A stretch of DNA of 64,000 nucleotides from Cyanobium gracile PCC 6307. Its GTDB lineage: Bacteria > Cyanobacteriota > Cyanobacteriia > PCC-6307 > Cyanobiaceae. Position 1 is the first letter of the stretch. Every line of letters starts with the position of its first letter. Where the stretch lies: assembly GCF_000316515.1 (NCBI RefSeq), contig NC_019675.1, positions 2,840,001 to 2,904,000 of the forward strand, given 5' to 3'. The notes beneath the pieces were generated by a model. That model saw only the letters and a program-made list of their open reading frames with translations, did not search any database and was not told the origin of the DNA. The translations under genes and the position numbers were made by a program. Below are positions 18,187-27,578 of the stretch, in pieces.

Positions 18187-19590
18187 TCACGGGGTGAAGC
18201 GCAGCTTCTGGGCCGCATACAGACACATCCTCGCCAGGATCAGCCCCTCCTTCACATGGGCGATGTTGGAGCTGCCGTAGCTGCGCTCCTGGTACCGCAC
18301 CGGCACCTCCACGATCTTGAGGTTGAGCTTGGCCGCGCCGAAGAGCAGATCGAAGTCGCCGAAGGGGTCGAAGTCGCCGAAGTAGGCCCGCCCGGCCTTG
18401 AGGCGCTCGTAGTCGGCCTTCCAGATCACCTTGGTGCCGCAGAGGGTGTCCTTGAGCCGCTGGCGCAGCAGCCAGGAGAAGGAGGCCGCGAAGAAGCGGT
18501 TGGCGGCCGTGTTCAGCGGCGGCATGGCGGCGCTGCTGCGGGGGTACACCAGCCGGCAGCCGTTGACGAACTCCCCGCGGCCCTCGGCCAGGGCCTTGTA
18601 GAACCGGGGCAGATCCTCGGGACGCACGGTGAGGTCGGCGTCGAGGATCATCAGCACCTCCCCCCCGGCCTGGTCGAAGCCCAGCCAGACGGCGTCGGCC
18701 TTGCCGCGGCCGCTCTGGCGCAGGGCCCGCAGCTGCAGCGGGCCGCTGTAGGAGGCGCAGACCCGCTCGATCTCTTCCCAGGTGGCATCGGAGGAGTGGC
18801 CCTCCACGAACAGCACCTCAGTGGCCGACCCCAGCAGGGGCATGCGCTCGATGGCGGCGGCGATGTTGCCGGCCTCGTTGCGGGCCGGGATCACCACGCT
18901 GACGCTGGGGCGGCGCTGGGCCGGGGTGGCGGGCCGGGCCACCAGCCAGTGGGTGAGCCCGAACTGCTCCAGCACGGGCAGCTGGCTCAGCCAGCGGTTG
19001 GCCAAAGGGGCGAGCAGGGGGATCCGGCGGGGCAGCAGGCAGCGGTGCCCCTGCTTGAGCACCTCCCAGCCGGCCAGATCGAGCAGGTTCTGCACATCCC
19101 GGGGGGTGAGCCAGCTCTCGGGCGGCTGGGGCTGACGCAGGCGCAGCCCTTCCGCCGCCTTGAGCAGGGGCTGCCACAGCCAGTTGTGGAAACTCACCAC
19201 CAGCCGGGTGCGGTCATGGCAGAACGCCGCCAGCCGCTCGAGCACCCCCTGCACGTCCTCGAGGGTGTTGAGGGTGTTGGCCAGCAGGATCACGTCGAAG
19301 GGGGCGCTCTCCCCGATCGCCTCCGGGTCGATCGTCGCCGCCTCGGCGCAGACGATCCGCAGGTTGGGGTGGGCCGCCCGGGCCGCGGCGGCGATGGTGG
19401 GGTCGCGCTCGATGCCCACCCCGTGGGCCGGGTGGGTGGCCGCCAGCAGATCGCCAAGGCCGCAGCCGATCTCGAGCACCCGCAGACCCGGGGCGACCAG
19501 CAGCTGGTGCAGGCGGTTCAGGTCCTCGTAGTAGGCGCGGTTGCGGCGGTGGAACCGCTGCAGTCCCTCCGGCTGGAGCGTGCCGTTCAT
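18187..19590 (-). CDS. SAM methyltransferase - GT2 glycosyltransferase fusion
   Basis: A 467-residue two-domain protein. Residues 1-220 form a class I methyltransferase with motif I VLEIGCGLGDLLA (38-50), an acidic GIERD after strand 2 and FDVILLANTLNTLED. Residues 230-467 form a GT2 domain like polyprenyl-phosphate sugar synthases: VSVVIPARNEAGNI, the metal-binding DAD (317-319) in LMILDADLTVRPEDLPRF, and VPVRYQERSYGSSNI. A combined role in making and methylating a lipid-linked sugar is inference. It overlaps the upstream GT-C gene by 4 bases. Confidence 0.85.
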   Translation of the reverse strand: MNGTLQPEGLQRFHRRNRAYYEDLNRLHQLLVAPGLRVLEIGCGLGDLLAATHPAHGVGIERDPTIAAAARAAHPNLRIVCAEAATIDPEAIGESAPFDVILLANTLNTLEDVQGVLERLAAFCHDRTRLVVSFHNWLWQPLLKAAEGLRLRQPQPPESWLTPRDVQNLLDLAGWEVLKQGHRCLLPRRIPLLAPLANRWLSQLPVLEQFGLTHWLVARPATPAQRRPSVSVVIPARNEAGNIAAAIERMPLLGSATEVLFVEGHSSDATWEEIERVCASYSGPLQLRALRQSGRGKADAVWLGFDQAGGEVLMILDADLTVRPEDLPRFYKALAEGRGEFVNGCRLVYPRSSAAMPPLNTAANRFFAASFSWLLRQRLKDTLCGTKVIWKADYERLKAGRAYFGDFDPFGDFDLLFGAAKLNLKIVEVPVRYQERSYGSSNIAHVKEGLILARMCLYAAQKLRFTP

Positions 19591-22103
19591 CGCAGCAGGG
19601 CCAGGGTGCCCGCCACATCGAGCCGCAGGCCGCGGGCCACGATCCGCAGCGTCCGCAGGGTGCGATTGCCGGGGTCGAGCCGGGCGGCGGCATCCAGCGC
19701 CACCTGGGCCTGGCCGGGGTGGAAGCGGTAGAGCTGCACGAAGCCGAGGGCCATCAGGGAATGGGGATTGGTGGGTTCGAGGGACACGATGCGCTGCAGC
19801 GTGTCGACGGCCCCATCGGCGTGCCGCTGCAGCGCCTGGGCCAGGGCCAGACCATAGAGGTCCTCCAGATCGGCTTCCCCGGGGTCGGCGCCAGTCTCCT
19901 GCAGCCTGGCCCGCAGCAGCCGCTCCCCCTGGGAGAGGTAGATCTGCTGGGGGTCGCGCTGGTTGATCTGCCCCACCTGCCGGAACAATCGGTCGAGATC
20001 GCCGGCCCGCAGCAGCCTCCCGAGTTCGACCAGCTGGTCGATGCGGTTGGGGGGTGCCACGGTGTCCATGTTCTGGGTCTCCGTGCCCTGGGCCTCCTGG
20101 GCACCACCGCCGGCCACCGTCAGCGTCAGGGGGGCGCTGCGCAGGGCCAGCGGCCGCCCCTGGCGGTCGAGGGCCCGGGCCCGGAGCCGGTAGGACCCCA
20201 CAGGCAGCCCGGCCGGCACCACCAGGACCAGCCGTTCGCGCACCTCCAGGCAGCCGGTGGGGGCGGCGCGCACCATGCCCTGGCCGATGCCGCGGTCATG
20301 GCGCCAGGCTGGCGTCTCCCGGGCGGCGACCTGGCCGGAGGGGACCACCGGCTGCGGCCGCCAGTCGAGCAGCAGCAGGCCGTCCCGCAGCTCGGCCGCC
20401 GGGCCCCGCAGACGGCTCACCAGCACCACCTCGCTGCCCGGCCGCAGGGGGGATGGCGGCTCGACGGCCAGGTCCAGCGCAAGGTCCCGCTCCGGCCTGC
20501 AGGCCACCGGGAGCACCTCCAGGCCCAGGGTCCGCCGCTCGAAGAGCTCGGCGCTGCTGCCATCCGGCAGGGGCCAGCGGCCGGCGGCCTGGAAGGCGGG
20601 TGATCGACGCACCAGGTCGTCCAAGGCGGCCTGGCGTTCATCGCTCATCACCCCCTGGTCGCCTCCCTTGAGCAGGAACCAGTCGAAGCCGGCCAGGTCG
20701 CCGTCGAGCTGGTCGACGGGGGCCACGGTCTGGCGGGCGGCGACGCGGAACTCCTGGCGGCGCCCTTCGGCGTCGAGGTTGAAGGCGTTCAGCCCCTGGC
20801 TGTCGGGCAGGACCGCCAGGGTGGAGAGCTGGTGGGGACTGCGCTGGCGGATCGTGGCCACGATCGCCTCCAGGGGCCAGGGGGGGCCGGCGACGGGCGG
20901 GCGCGGCGGAAAGGCGGTGGGATTGGCCGCCAGGGCGAACTGGCTGGCCAGCGCCCCCCAGATCCCGATCGCCACCACCGCCAGCCTCCAGACGGGGGTC
21001 CAGCGGCCGGTGGCCGAGGCCAGCACGACCCCCAGGCCGAGGCACAGCTGGGGAACCAGGGGGAGCACGAAGCGGAAGTCCTTGGTGCTCATCAGGGTGG
21101 CCAGCAGCAGGGCACCGAGGGGAAAGCTCAGCCACCAGGCGAGTCCCCGCCAGGCCAGGGGGCCGGCGGGGATGCGGCGGTGTCGCCACCAACTCAGAGA
21201 TCCCCCTGCCACCACCACCGCCACCAGGGCGGCCCCGGCCATGGTCGGCAGCAGGCGGGGGTAGAACAGCCAGCCCGCCAGGGTGTTCGCCTCCAGGCCG
21301 TCCTGGTAGAGGACGCCCCACTGGCGGGCCTTGTTGACCGTGGAGAGGATCGTCAGCCAGTTCTGGCTCCACCAGGGCCAGGCCACGGCCGTCGCCGCCG
21401 CCGCCGCCAGCAGCCCCTCGGCCAGCCGACCGAAACGGGCCCGGGGGCCCGGCCGGCCCCGCCGCAGCAGGGGCGCGATGGCCCGCCAGGCCAGGGCCAG
21501 CAGGGGCAGCCAGAGCATCACCAGGCCGGTGGGACGGGTCAGAACGACCGCCCCGAGGCCCAGCCCTCCGCCCAGGCTCCAGAGCCAGGGGCGTCGCGGG
21601 CGGCCGAGCACCCGCACCGTCAGCAGCCACCAGGTGGCCGTGAGCACGGCCGTCAGGCTGAAATCGATCAGGTAATCGCTGCGCTGGTTCAGCAGGGCCG
21701 GTGCGACGGCGCAGAGGAAGGCGGCCCAGAGGCCGGCGGCCCGGCCGTGGGCCAGTCGCTCCAGGCCGTAGAGGCTGCCCAGGAGCAGGGCCTGGAAGAG
21801 GCTGTTGGAGAGGATGGCGCTGCCATACCCGGGCCCCAGCAGGCTGAACACCGGTGCGGTCACCAGATAGGTGAACGGCCCCCGGTAGGTGGGGGTCTCG
21901 GCCCAGAGCCGTTGCCACCAGAGCGGATCGAAGGGCGCCGCCTCAGCCAGCACCTGCCAGACCCCCAGGGCCCGACTCAGGTGTTCCCCCTGGTCCCAGG
22001 CCGGCGGCTGGGCGTGGCGCTGCAGCCAGAGCACATCCAGCAGCACCCCCGCCAGCCACAGCCCCAGCAGGATCCACCCGTCCCGGCCCCGTGCCCGTCT
22101 CAT
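19587..22103 (-). CDS. GT-C (ArnT/PMT-like) glycosyltransferase with C-terminal TPR region
   Basis: An 838-residue membrane protein. Residues 1-450 contain about a dozen helices with an acidic first luminal loop (PPAWDQGEHLSRAL, Asp37) and RSDYLIDFSLTA, typical of transferases that use polyprenyl-phosphate sugars. Residues ~450-660 look soluble and beta-rich. The last ~150 residues carry TPR-like repeats (DTLQRIVSLEPTNPHSLMAL, AQVALDAAARLDPGNRTL). ATG 22103 overlaps the upstream stop (ATGA). The TPR tail is unusual for this class and may bind a partner. Confidence 0.82.
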   Translation of the reverse strand: MRRARGRDGWILLGLWLAGVLLDVLWLQRHAQPPAWDQGEHLSRALGVWQVLAEAAPFDPLWWQRLWAETPTYRGPFTYLVTAPVFSLLGPGYGSAILSNSLFQALLLGSLYGLERLAHGRAAGLWAAFLCAVAPALLNQRSDYLIDFSLTAVLTATWWLLTVRVLGRPRRPWLWSLGGGLGLGAVVLTRPTGLVMLWLPLLALAWRAIAPLLRRGRPGPRARFGRLAEGLLAAAAATAVAWPWWSQNWLTILSTVNKARQWGVLYQDGLEANTLAGWLFYPRLLPTMAGAALVAVVVAGGSLSWWRHRRIPAGPLAWRGLAWWLSFPLGALLLATLMSTKDFRFVLPLVPQLCLGLGVVLASATGRWTPVWRLAVVAIGIWGALASQFALAANPTAFPPRPPVAGPPWPLEAIVATIRQRSPHQLSTLAVLPDSQGLNAFNLDAEGRRQEFRVAARQTVAPVDQLDGDLAGFDWFLLKGGDQGVMSDERQAALDDLVRRSPAFQAAGRWPLPDGSSAELFERRTLGLEVLPVACRPERDLALDLAVEPPSPLRPGSEVVLVSRLRGPAAELRDGLLLLDWRPQPVVPSGQVAARETPAWRHDRGIGQGMVRAAPTGCLEVRERLVLVVPAGLPVGSYRLRARALDRQGRPLALRSAPLTLTVAGGGAQEAQGTETQNMDTVAPPNRIDQLVELGRLLRAGDLDRLFRQVGQINQRDPQQIYLSQGERLLRARLQETGADPGEADLEDLYGLALAQALQRHADGAVDTLQRIVSLEPTNPHSLMALGFVQLYRFHPGQAQVALDAAARLDPGNRTLRTLRIVARGLRLDVAGTLALLR

Positions 22104-23665
22104 CGGGCCGCCCCCGGGGCCTGGGCCAGCACCCAGGGCTCCAGCTCCGGGGCCTGCAGCCGCACGGGCCATCCCGACGGCAGCTCCCGGCGCCGGATCC
22201 ACACCCGCTCCCCGGGGAGCACCCGCTCCGCCGGACCGATGCGGGCCGTGAGCCGGGGGCTGGCCAGGGCCACCAGGATCAGCCCGGCATGCTCCTTGCC
22301 GCTGAGGGGGAGACCGGCCACGGCCGCGATCGGCCCGGCCGCCAGCGCCGCCCTGGCCTCAGGGCGCTCCAGGGCCTGCCGTTGCCGGGGGCTGCGATCG
22401 GTGAACAGGCCAGCCTGCACCAGCAGGGCCAGGGCCAGCCAGGGGCCGATCAGCAGGGCCCCCAGTCGGGGGGAGCCGGGGCGGCACCAGGGCACCAGGG
22501 CCCAAGCCAGCCCCAGGCACCCCGCCGCCACGGCGAACAGCTGGGGAGACGGGGGCAGGTCTGCCACCGCGTTGGCCACCAGGCGGCCGGCCGGGGTTCC
22601 GGGCCAGAGCACCGCCAGCGACGCCAGCCCCAGCGCCAGCCCGAGCGCCCCGGCACCGAGGGTCACCCCCCGGGTCCAGCGACCGGCGCCGGCGCCCCAG
22701 GACCGCAGGCCGGCCGTGGCCGCCAGGGCGAGGAACGGGGTGAGCTGGAGGCCGTAGTAGGGGGTCTTGGTGCGGAAGGCGCTTAGCAGCAGCAGCATCA
22801 GCAGCGGGTAGAGCAGCAGGAGCAGGCGCCGGGGCCGCTCCAGGGGCCCGGCCAGCCAGCCCCACCAGCCCCCCAGGGCCAGCAGGCTCCAGGGGAAGGT
22901 GTTGGCCGGCAGGTTCCAGAGGTAATAGAGGGGGCCCGCGCTGTAGACGTCGCTTTCGGAGAGGTAGAGCAGCTTCTGCCATAGGCCCGCCACCACCGGC
23001 AGGCCCAGCACCCGGAGGCTCAGGCCCAGCCACAGCGCCACCGGCAGCCAGCCCAGGACGAGGCCGAGCCAGAAGGCGGGCCGCCGCAGCAGGGCCCGGC
23101 GCTCCAGCAGCAGGAAGGGCAGCAGGGCCAGCACGGGCAGGGCCACCATGAAGCCCTTGATCAGGAAGGCCGGGCCGATCCAGGCGCCGGCCAGAAACGT
23201 CCAGGGCCGCTGGAGGACCTCGCCGGCCCGCAGCAGGGCCACGATGCCCAGCAGTTCCAGGGCCAGCAGCGGCATGTCCTGGCTGGCCAGATGGGCGTAG
23301 TCGAGCCAGAGGGGGGTGAGGGCCAGCACGGCCGCGGCCAGCCAGCCGGCGCCGTCCCCGTCCAGCAGCCGTCGGGCCAGGTCGGCCGTGAGCAGCAGGC
23401 AGGCCACGGCAGCGACCAGGGACGGCAGATGGGCCGACCAGGGCCCCACCCCCGGCAGCCGGCCGGCCGCGGCGATCAGCCAGGGCAGGCCGATGCTGCG
23501 ATCAAAGACCACCTGGTCCCACCAGGGAGGGCCCAGCCACTGGCCGCTCTGGGCGATCCAGCGGGCCTGCAGGGCGTAGTAGCCCTCGTCGTGGGCCAGG
23601 AAGCTGCGCGGCGCCGCCGTCAGCAACAGGGGCAGGAAGGGCAGCGACGCCCACAGGGCCTTCAT
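22100..23665 (-). CDS. ArnT/PMT-like GT-C glycosyltransferase
   Basis: A 521-residue integral membrane protein, first gene of the five-gene operon. It opens with a signal-anchor helix and the loop SFLAHDEGYYALQARWI, whose Asp26-Glu27 match the catalytic acidic pair of GT39/GT83 enzymes. Further features are LASQDMPLLALELLG and AFRTKTPYYGLQLTPFLAL. It probably moves a sugar from a polyprenyl-phosphate donor to an envelope acceptor. ATG 23665 is followed at once by a hydrophobic segment. It is divergent from porin 1 across 127 bases. Confidence 0.85.
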   Translation of the reverse strand: MKALWASLPFLPLLLTAAPRSFLAHDEGYYALQARWIAQSGQWLGPPWWDQVVFDRSIGLPWLIAAAGRLPGVGPWSAHLPSLVAAVACLLLTADLARRLLDGDGAGWLAAAVLALTPLWLDYAHLASQDMPLLALELLGIVALLRAGEVLQRPWTFLAGAWIGPAFLIKGFMVALPVLALLPFLLLERRALLRRPAFWLGLVLGWLPVALWLGLSLRVLGLPVVAGLWQKLLYLSESDVYSAGPLYYLWNLPANTFPWSLLALGGWWGWLAGPLERPRRLLLLLYPLLMLLLLSAFRTKTPYYGLQLTPFLALAATAGLRSWGAGAGRWTRGVTLGAGALGLALGLASLAVLWPGTPAGRLVANAVADLPPSPQLFAVAAGCLGLAWALVPWCRPGSPRLGALLIGPWLALALLVQAGLFTDRSPRQRQALERPEARAALAAGPIAAVAGLPLSGKEHAGLILVALASPRLTARIGPAERVLPGERVWIRRRELPSGWPVRLQAPELEPWVLAQAPGAAR

Positions 23666-23760
23666 GGGCGGCACTCTGGCAGCACCCCCGGGTACCGGAC
23701 GTTGTGCTTTCTGGCACATGGTGACGGGCTGGTCCTGGTCCTGTGCGGGATCCTTCGTTT

Positions 23761-23788
23761 GGCGCATTGCGCCGCTTCCGTGTGAGGA
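23761..23788 (+). promoter_or_regulatory. Porin 1 leader: palindrome and Yfr1-complementary Shine-Dalgarno
   Basis: GGCGCA-T-TGCGCC (23761-23773) is a perfect inverted repeat just before the ribosome site. GTGTGAGGA (23780-23788) is the Shine-Dalgarno region and an exact complement of TCCTCACAC, part of the conserved unpaired element of Yfr1. TTCC-GTGTGA-GGAA (23776-23789) could fold the site into a loop. Confidence 0.55.
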
Positions 23789-23792
23789 ACCC

Positions 23793-25535
23793 ATGAAACT
23801 CTTCCAGCAACTGCTGGTTGCTCCTGCAGCTCTCGGCCTGCTCGCCCCCGTGGCGGTCCAGGCGGCTGAGCTCAACATCGACGGCGTCAACAAGTACGCC
23901 TCCGAGGAGCAAGTCACCAGCATCAACCAGTTTTCCGACGTCAAGCCCACCGACTGGGCCTACCAGGCGCTCTCGAACCTGATCGAGCGCTACGGCTGCG
24001 TCGCCGGCTACCCGAACGGCACCTACAAGGGCGGCCAGGCCATGACCCGCTATGAAGCGGCGGCCCTGCTGAACGCCTGCCTCGATCGGATCACCGAGGT
24101 GACCGACGAGCTGAAGCGCCTGATGGCCGAGTTCGAGAAGGAACTCGCCGTGCTGCGCGGCCGGGTGGATGGCCTGGAGGCCAAGGTGGGCGAGCTGGAG
24201 GCCACCCAGTTCTCCACCACCACCAAGCTGACCGGTAAGGCCACCTTCATCATGGGGGCCAACAGCTACGGCGGTAACGCCCAGGTGAGCCCCGCCGCTT
24301 CCCTGCTCACCGGCGTCCCCGCCTTCGTCACCGGACCCTTCGGTCCCGCCGGCCCTGTTGTTCCCAACACCTGGCAGAACCAGGCCCGTCAGACCCAGGG
24401 CGCCACGGCGTTCAACTACGACATCCAGCTCAACTTCGACACCAGCTTCACCGGCAAGGACCTGCTCCGCACCCGTCTGCGGGCCGGTAACTTTGCCCAG
24501 TCGCCCTTCGGCGGCCCCACCGTCGGCCTGAACGCCACGGAAGCCGGCTTCGAAGAATTCTGCGGCCTGGGTGTCGACTGCGGTGACGTGGTCGCCATCA
24601 ACCGCCTCTTCTACCAGTTCCCCCTGGGCAGCAACTTCACCGCCACCATCGGTGGTCGCGTCCGTCAGGACGACATGCTGGCCGTCTGGCCGTCCGCCTA
24701 CCCGGCTGACACCGTCCTCGACATCTTCACCTACGCCGGTGCTCCCGGCACCTACAGCCTGAACCTGGGCGCTGGTGGTGGTCTGTGGTGGAAGAGCGGC
24801 GGCTTCAGCATCAGCGCCAACTACGTCTCTGCCAACGGTGACGTGGGCAACCCGATCGCAGGCACCCCCAACTGCGGCGGTATCGGCAACGCCTGCTCCG
24901 CCCAGACCGGGACGGCCCAGGTGGCCTACACCGGCTCCAACTGGGGCATCGCGGCGGCCTACACCTACTCCTCGGGTGGTGCCGGCACCTATGGCGGCAA
25001 CGCCACGCCTCTGGCCAACACCCTCTTCCTGAACTCGGCGGCCACCAACTCGGTGGGCATCAGCGCCTACTGGCAGCCCAGCACCTCCGGCTGGATCCCC
25101 TCGATCAGCACCGGCTGGGGTATCAACCGCAACCAGTTCAACGGCACCAGCTTCGTGGATGGTGGGCTCGTCTCCACCACCGGCATCACCAACGCCACCA
25201 GCCAGTCCTGGTACGTGGGTCTGCAGTGGGATGACGTGTTCATCAAGGGCAACTCCGCCGGTATGGCCGTGGGTCAGCCCACCTTCCTGACCGCCGTCAG
25301 CGGTGGCAACCCCGTCTTCGGTGGTCCCGCCGCCGCCACCGCCATCGTCGATGGCAACTACGCCTGGGAGTGGTGGTACAAGTTCCAGGTCACCGACAAC
25401 ATCAGCGTGACCCCGGCGCTCTACTACCTGAGCGCTCCCCTGGGCCAGGTCTCCAAGAACGTTGGCGCGATCGGAACCACCGGTACCGATTTCAACAACT
25501 TCGGCGGCTTCATCAAGACCACCTTCAAATTCTGA
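23793..25535 (+). CDS. SLH-OprB porin 1 (SomA-like, iron-uptake-porin type)
   Basis: Outer-membrane channel of the cyanobacterial SLH-OprB family. The 580-residue protein has a signal peptide cleaved about after AVQA (24), an SLH domain (42-98; NQFSDVKPTDWAYQAL, GCVAGYPNGTYKGGQAMTR) that anchors to peptidoglycan-linked polymer, a coiled coil (about 99-138; ELKRLMAEFEKELAVLRG) and a beta-barrel to the C-terminal KF. The barrel holds paired cysteines (FCGLGVDCGD, NCGGIGNAC). The N-terminal third and much of the barrel are nearly identical to porin 2. ATG 23793 follows GTGTGAGGA. Confidence 0.93.
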   Translation: MKLFQQLLVAPAALGLLAPVAVQAAELNIDGVNKYASEEQVTSINQFSDVKPTDWAYQALSNLIERYGCVAGYPNGTYKGGQAMTRYEAAALLNACLDRITEVTDELKRLMAEFEKELAVLRGRVDGLEAKVGELEATQFSTTTKLTGKATFIMGANSYGGNAQVSPAASLLTGVPAFVTGPFGPAGPVVPNTWQNQARQTQGATAFNYDIQLNFDTSFTGKDLLRTRLRAGNFAQSPFGGPTVGLNATEAGFEEFCGLGVDCGDVVAINRLFYQFPLGSNFTATIGGRVRQDDMLAVWPSAYPADTVLDIFTYAGAPGTYSLNLGAGGGLWWKSGGFSISANYVSANGDVGNPIAGTPNCGGIGNACSAQTGTAQVAYTGSNWGIAAAYTYSSGGAGTYGGNATPLANTLFLNSAATNSVGISAYWQPSTSGWIPSISTGWGINRNQFNGTSFVDGGLVSTTGITNATSQSWYVGLQWDDVFIKGNSAGMAVGQPTFLTAVSGGNPVFGGPAAATAIVDGNYAWEWWYKFQVTDNISVTPALYYLSAPLGQVSKNVGAIGTTGTDFNNFGGFIKTTFKF

Positions 25536-25574
25536 TCCTTCGGGATTCACTTCTCTCACAACGTCCTCAAACTC

Positions 25575-25603
25575 GCCCGGCTGCATTGCAGTCGGGCTTT
25601 TTT
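25575..25603 (+). terminator. Terminator of porin 1
   Basis: GCCCGGCTGC-ATT-GCAGTCGGGC with one G-T pair, followed by six T residues, 39 bases after the stop. CTCACA (25555-25560) in the 3'UTR before it complements part of the porin leaders. Confidence 0.92.
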
Positions 25604-25667
25604 GTATGTTGTCGAACCTGGTGACTTGGGGCGCTTGATCGATCGTTACCTGAGTCTGACTTGCTGC

Positions 25668-25739
25668 TTGCAGGGCAAGAAACAGGACCTATACTTTCAC
25701 GTGTTCCGGCATGGAACAGCACTCCTTATTGTGTGAGGA
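25668..25739 (+). promoter_or_regulatory. Porin 2 promoter and leader
   Basis: TTGCAG (25668-25673) and TATACT (25690-25695) are spaced by 16 bases, the best sigma-70-type promoter in the window. Transcription would start near 25702, giving a leader of about 40 bases. GTGTGAGGA (25731-25739) forms the ribosome site; with the next two bases it matches the Yfr1 complement at 10 of 11 positions. TCCT (25723-25726) could pair with AGGA and hide the site. Confidence 0.6.
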
Positions 25740-25743
25740 ATCC

Positions 25744-27564
25744 ATGAAGCCCTTCCAGCAACTGCTGGTTGCTCCTGCCGCTCTCGGCCTGCTCGCCCCC
25801 GTGGCGGTCCAGGCGGCTGAGCTCAACATCGACGGCGTCAACAAGTACGCCTCCGAGGAGCAAGTCACCAGCATCAACCAGTTCTCCGACGTCAAGCCCA
25901 CCGACTGGGCCTTCCAGGCGCTCTCGAACCTGATCGAGCGCTACGGCTGCGTCGCCGGCTACCCGAACGGCACCTACAAGGGCGGCCAGGCCATGACCCG
26001 CTATGAAGCGGCGGCCCTCCTGAACGCCTGCCTCGACCGGATCACCGAGGTGACCGACGAGCTGAAGCGCCTGATGGCCGAGTTCGAGAAGGAACTCGCC
26101 GTGCTGCGCGGCCGTGTGGATGGCCTGGAGGCCAAGGTGGGCGAGCTGGAGGCCACCCAGTTCTCCACCACCACCAAGCTGACCGGTAAGGCCACCTTCA
26201 TCATGGGGGCCAACAGCTACGGCGGTAACGCCCAGATCGTTCCGGTGCCTGGGGTCTTCCTGCCCGCCGTTCCCAACGACCCCGCCGCCGTCCTGCTGCC
26301 CGCCAGCCTGGTCGGGGCCGGAGCTGTGATTCCTTCCTTCGTGCCCGGTGCCTTCGGGGCGAACCCCGCCGGCTTCGGCTACGTCCCCAACACCTGGGCG
26401 AACCAGGCCCGCCAGACCCAGGGCGCCACGGCCTTCAACTACGACATCCAGCTCAACTTCGACACCAGCTTCACCGGCAAGGACCTGCTCCGCACCCGTC
26501 TGCGGGCCGGTAACTTCGCCCAAGGTCCCTTCGGTCAGCCGGTCGTCGGCCTGAACGCTACCGAAGCCGGGTTTGAGGAGAACTGCGGCCTGGGCGTTGA
26601 CTGCGGTGACGTGGTCGCCATCAACCGCCTCTTCTACCAGTTCCCCCTGGGCAGCAACTTCACCGCCACCATCGGTGGTCGCGTCCGTCAGGACGACATG
26701 CTGGCCGTCTGGCCGTCCGCCTACCCGGCTGACACCGTCCTCGACATCTTCACCTACGCCGGTGCTCCTGGCACCTACAGCCTGAACCTCGGCGCTGGTG
26801 GTGGTCTGTGGTGGAAGAGCGGCGGCTTCAGCATCAGCGCCAACTACGTCTCCGCCAACGGTGACGTGGGCAACCCGATCGCCGGCACGGCGAACTGCGG
26901 CGGCATCGGCAACGCCTGCTCCGCCCAGACCGGTACCGGCCAGATCGCCTACACCGGCTCCAACTGGGGCATCGCGGCGGCCTACACCTACTCTTCGGGT
27001 GGTGCCGGTCTCTACACCGGCAACGGCACTCCGCTGGCCACCATCTTCCAGACCAACGCCGCCGCCACCAACTCGGTGGGCATCAGCGCCTACTGGCAGC
27101 CCACCGACTCCGGCTGGATCCCCTCGATCAGCGCCGGCTGGGGCATCAACCGCAGCAACTACAACGGCACCACCAACCTCAACGGCGCCGCGAACCTCGT
27201 CTCCACCACCGGCATCACCAACGCCACCAGCCAGTCCTGGTACGTGGGTCTGCAGTGGGATGACGTGTTCATCAAGGGCAACTCCTTCGGCATGGCCGTG
27301 GGTCAGCCCACCTTCCTGACGTCCGTCAGCGCCGGTCCCGCCGTCTTCGGTGGTCCCGCCGCCGCCACCGCCATCGTCGATGGCAACTACGCCTGGGAGT
27401 GGTGGTACAAGTTCCAGGTCACCGACAACATCAGCGTGACCCCGGCGCTCTACTACCTGAGCGCTCCCCTGGGTCAGGTTTCCAAGAACGTCGGTGCGAT
27501 CGGTCCTGTGGGCTCCGACTTCAACAACTTCGGCGGCTTCATCAAGACCACCTTCAAGTTCTGA
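25744..27564 (+). CDS. SLH-OprB porin 2
   Basis: A 606-residue paralogue of porin 1 with the same signal peptide, SLH domain and coiled coil, almost unchanged at DNA level. The main difference is a longer proline/alanine-rich insertion at about residues 159-220 (VPGVFLPAVPNDPAAVLLP and following) where porin 1 has a short one. Such indels are expected in surface loops. The barrel keeps the cysteine pairs (NCGLGVDCGD, NCGGIGNAC) and ends KF. ATG 25744 gives the same start context as porin 1. Confidence 0.93.
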   Translation: MKPFQQLLVAPAALGLLAPVAVQAAELNIDGVNKYASEEQVTSINQFSDVKPTDWAFQALSNLIERYGCVAGYPNGTYKGGQAMTRYEAAALLNACLDRITEVTDELKRLMAEFEKELAVLRGRVDGLEAKVGELEATQFSTTTKLTGKATFIMGANSYGGNAQIVPVPGVFLPAVPNDPAAVLLPASLVGAGAVIPSFVPGAFGANPAGFGYVPNTWANQARQTQGATAFNYDIQLNFDTSFTGKDLLRTRLRAGNFAQGPFGQPVVGLNATEAGFEENCGLGVDCGDVVAINRLFYQFPLGSNFTATIGGRVRQDDMLAVWPSAYPADTVLDIFTYAGAPGTYSLNLGAGGGLWWKSGGFSISANYVSANGDVGNPIAGTANCGGIGNACSAQTGTGQIAYTGSNWGIAAAYTYSSGGAGLYTGNGTPLATIFQTNAAATNSVGISAYWQPTDSGWIPSISAGWGINRSNYNGTTNLNGAANLVSTTGITNATSQSWYVGLQWDDVFIKGNSFGMAVGQPTFLTSVSAGPAVFGGPAAATAIVDGNYAWEWWYKFQVTDNISVTPALYYLSAPLGQVSKNVGAIGPVGSDFNNFGGFIKTTFKF

Positions 27565-27578
27565 TTCGTCAGAGCCTT

